A stretch of DNA of 9,765 bases from an uncultured Methylococcaceae bacterium. Its GTDB lineage: Bacteria; Pseudomonadota; Gammaproteobacteria; Methylococcales; Methylomonadaceae. Below the pieces are notes generated by a model. The model was not told the DNA's origin. It saw only the letters and a list, made by a program, of their open reading frames with translations, and searched no databases. Shown here piece after piece: positions 7,958 to 9,765 of the stretch (position 1 is the stretch's first letter; every line of letters starts with the position of its first letter). The DNA lies in NCBI GenBank assembly GCA_903939355.1, contig CAJAHC010000351.1, forward strand, positions 1-9,765, written 5' to 3'. The translations under genes and the position numbers were made by a program.

Positions 7958-8431
7958 GTGAGTATCAATGCTACTCTGATTGGGCAAATGATTACATTTG
8001 CACTTCTGGTATGGTTTACCATGAAGTACATTTGGCCTCCTTTATTTGACTCTTTAGAAGAACGTAAAAAGAAAATTGCTGATGGTTTGGCTGCTGCTGA
8101 AAAAGGGCAAGAAGATATTGTATTAGCAGAGAAAAAAGCCAAGGGCGTCTTAAAAGATGCAAAGCTACAATCTTCAGAGATTGTTACCTTGGCACAGAAA
8201 CGTGCAAATGAAATTGTTGAAGAATCAAAAGACATTGCTAAAAAAGAAGGTGAGCGTTTGATTGTTGCAGCAAAAGCACAGATTGAGCAAGAAATACAGC
8301 AGGCTAAAGAGGGTTTGCGAAAAGAAGTGGCTGATTTAGCATTAAGTGCTGCAGAACAGATTCTAGGTGCAGAGATCGATAAGACAAAGCATCAAGACAT
8401 TGTTAATAAAGCTTCTAATCAATTAGGCTAA
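7958..8431 (+). CDS. atpF: F0F1 ATP synthase subunit b
   Basis: The 157-aa peripheral-stalk subunit linking Fo to F1, working as a dimer. A single N-terminal membrane helix (about 5-25) runs into [19 protein letters not shown] (from about 22), almost as in E. coli b. The remainder is a long charged, Ala/Lys/Glu-rich coiled coil (about 30-150) without Pro. Translation begins at GTG 7958: AAGAGGA lies 8 nt upstream, and the resulting [10 protein letters not shown] matches the family N-terminus (MNLNATILGQ in E. coli). It is 39 nt after atpE and 5 nt before atpH. Confidence 0.96.
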   Translation: MSINATLIGQMITFALLVWFTMKYIWPPLFDSLEERKKKIADGLAAAEKGQEDIVLAEKKAKGVLKDAKLQSSEIVTLAQKRANEIVEESKDIAKKEGERLIVAAKAQIEQEIQQAKEGLRKEVADLALSAAEQILGAEIDKTKHQDIVNKASNQLG

Positions 8432-8436
8432 GCATA

Positions 8437-8970
8437 ATGAGCGAACTGGCAACATTAGCAAGGCCTTATGCAGCAGCAGTTTTTAAAAGAGCCAAAGAAA
8501 CGGGTGAGACTGTAAAATGGTCGAAATGCTTGGCTTTTATGGCTTCTGTAATAAAGAATGAAGATATTTCTGTTGTAGTTGATAATCCCAAAGTAAATAA
8601 ACAAAAGTTATCGGCACTCATGTTGGATATTTGCCAAGGACATGTTGATATAGAGAATGAAAATTTTCTTAAATTACTTGTTCATAACAATCGCTTGGAC
8701 TTATTGCCCACAATTTCGAAGCTTTTTGAAGCTTATAAGGCAGAAGATGAGGGATATGTCGAAGTTGATGTATATACGGCGTTTGCGTTTTCTAAGGAAA
8801 TAAAGCAAGATTTTACGATAACCTTGGAAAAAACGTTGGGCAAAAAAATCCATATGAACGTGGCCGTAGATAAGTCATTAATTGGTGGCATACTGGTACG
8901 TGCTGGCGACAGAGTAATTGACGGATCTATTAAAGGTCGGCTTCAACACATGCAAAAAGCGCTACAGTGA
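8437..8970 (+). CDS. atpH: F0F1 ATP synthase subunit delta
   Basis: The 177-aa subunit (OSCP homologue) that caps F1 and binds the b stalk. The N-terminal six-helix domain begins [18 protein letters not shown], the family start that contacts alpha N-termini. The C-terminal part has the signature [21 protein letters not shown] (about 150-170). Length equals E. coli delta (177 aa). It starts 5 nt after the atpF stop, so translation is probably coupled, and ends 16 nt before atpA. Confidence 0.96.
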   Translation: MSELATLARPYAAAVFKRAKETGETVKWSKCLAFMASVIKNEDISVVVDNPKVNKQKLSALMLDICQGHVDIENENFLKLLVHNNRLDLLPTISKLFEAYKAEDEGYVEVDVYTAFAFSKEIKQDFTITLEKTLGKKIHMNVAVDKSLIGGILVRAGDRVIDGSIKGRLQHMQKALQ

Positions 8971-8986
8971 GAGTGAGAAAAAGCAA

Positions 8987-9765
8987 ATGCAATTAAACCC
9001 ATCTGAAATAAGTGATCTGATTAAAAAGAAGATCGAAAACTTTGACTTAAGTGCTGAAGCACATACTGAAGGTACAGTAGTCAGTGTGACTGACGGTATT
9101 GTAAGAGTACATGGCCTTTCTGAAGCTATGCAAGGAGAGATGCTTGAATTCCCGGGTAACACCTTTGGAATGGCACTCAATCTTGAAAGAGATTCAGTTG
9201 GTGTGGTGATATTAGGTCCATATCAACATATCACGGAAGGCGACACTGTAAAATGTACCGGAAGAATTTTGGAAGTTCCAGTCGGAGAGGCTTTATTAGG
9301 GCGTGTAGTTGATGCGCTGGGTAATCCTATTGATGGTAAAGGTGCTATTAATACCACGGAAACGGCTCCAATTGAAAAAATCGCGCCGGGTGTAATTGCT
9401 CGCCAGTCTGTCGATCAACCTGTCCAGTTAGGGCTGAAGTCAATTGATGCGATGATACCAGTAGGACGTGGGCAGCGAGAATTAATTATTGGCGATAGAC
9501 AGACTGGTAAAACAGCTATTGCGATTGATGCCATCATTAATCAAAAAGGCACAGGGATTAAATGTATTTATGTGGCTATCGGTCAAAAACGTTCATCAAT
9601 TGCAAATGTAGTTCGCAAATTGGAAGAACATGGCGCTATGGCTCATACGATTATTGTTGCAGCATCAGCGTCTGAATCAGCCGCATTACAATTTATCGCA
9701 CCTTATACCGGGTGTTCAATGGGCGAGTTCTTCAGAGATCGGGGTGAAGATGCCCTTATCATATA
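8987..9765 (+). CDS. atpA: F0F1 ATP synthase subunit alpha, 3' end outside the window
   Basis: The first 259 codons of the regulatory nucleotide-binding subunit of F1 (usually about 513 aa); the frame is open to the last base. The N-terminal beta-barrel domain (about 25-95) contains [20 protein letters not shown]. The nucleotide-binding domain has the P-loop GDRQTGKT at 169-176, the same residue numbers as in E. coli, then [20 protein letters not shown] and [12 protein letters not shown], the start of Walker B. The ATG at 8987 is preceded by a GAGAGTGAG purine run and gives MQLNPSEIS, as in E. coli. atpG, atpD and atpC are expected beyond the window. Confidence 0.97.
   Translation, partial: MQLNPSEISDLIKKKIENFDLSAEAHTEGTVVSVTDGIVRVHGLSEAMQGEMLEFPGNTFGMALNLERDSVGVVILGPYQHITEGDTVKCTGRILEVPVGEALLGRVVDALGNPIDGKGAINTTETAPIEKIAPGVIARQSVDQPVQLGLKSIDAMIPVGRGQRELIIGDRQTGKTAIAIDAIINQKGTGIKCIYVAIGQKRSSIANVVRKLEEHGAMAHTIIVAASASESAALQFIAPYTGCSMGEFFRDRGEDALII

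Noticed and set aside
7933..8235. Minus-strand open frame of 100 codons over atpF
   Set aside because: Ser/Phe-rich composition is what the complement of a Lys/Glu/Ala coiled-coil gene gives; shadow only.
8962..9180. Minus-strand open frame of 72 codons at the atpH-atpA junction
   Set aside because: Antisense to the conserved start of atpA.

Overview
The window is an AT-rich piece of bacterial chromosome, most likely from a gammaproteobacterium. The clues are a DjlA-type membrane co-chaperone (found mainly in gammaproteobacteria and relatives), ATP synthase subunits that read closely like the E. coli proteins, and a PrsR-type regulator of the exosortase A (XrtA)/PEP-CTERM system. That system is common in methanotrophs (Methylococcales) and other aquatic, biofilm-forming proteobacteria. 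The methanotroph placement is inference; no methane or C1 gene is present.

Left part (1-4300): the end of an exopolysaccharide/PEP-CTERM type region. It holds an asparagine-synthase-family amidotransferase (synthetase half only, with an in-frame stop just before the conserved part), then a convergent gene for a metallo-beta-lactamase-fold protein with a CMAH/UlaG-like signature. Next, divergently transcribed, comes a sigma-54-dependent response regulator recognisable as PrsR (receiver, AAA+, Fis-type HTH). Together they suggest that the main exopolysaccharide/exosortase cluster lies to the left, outside the window.

Middle part (4300-6190): djlA on the minus strand, convergent with prsR and divergent from purC (SAICAR synthase). 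DjlA has a striking change: the J-domain HPD tripeptide reads HTD.

Right part (6360-9765): a strong sigma-70 promoter followed by the F1Fo ATP synthase operon in the classical order atpI-atpB-atpE-atpF-atpH-atpA. atpA is cut by the window end. The subunits carry the expected proton-path residues (stator Arg in a, Asp in c) and the catalytic-type P-loop of alpha, so this looks like a normal proton-driven enzyme.

No gene-free stretch exceeds 300 bases. The largest gaps are 2673-2931, 6192-6420 and 5120-5288, each described below. I saw no rRNA, tRNA, CRISPR array, IS element or att site. Most of the window is ordinary housekeeping. The points that merit a second look are the HTD motif in DjlA, the broken amidotransferase reading frame, the uncharacterised MBL protein beside prsR, and repeated half-sites over the atp promoter.
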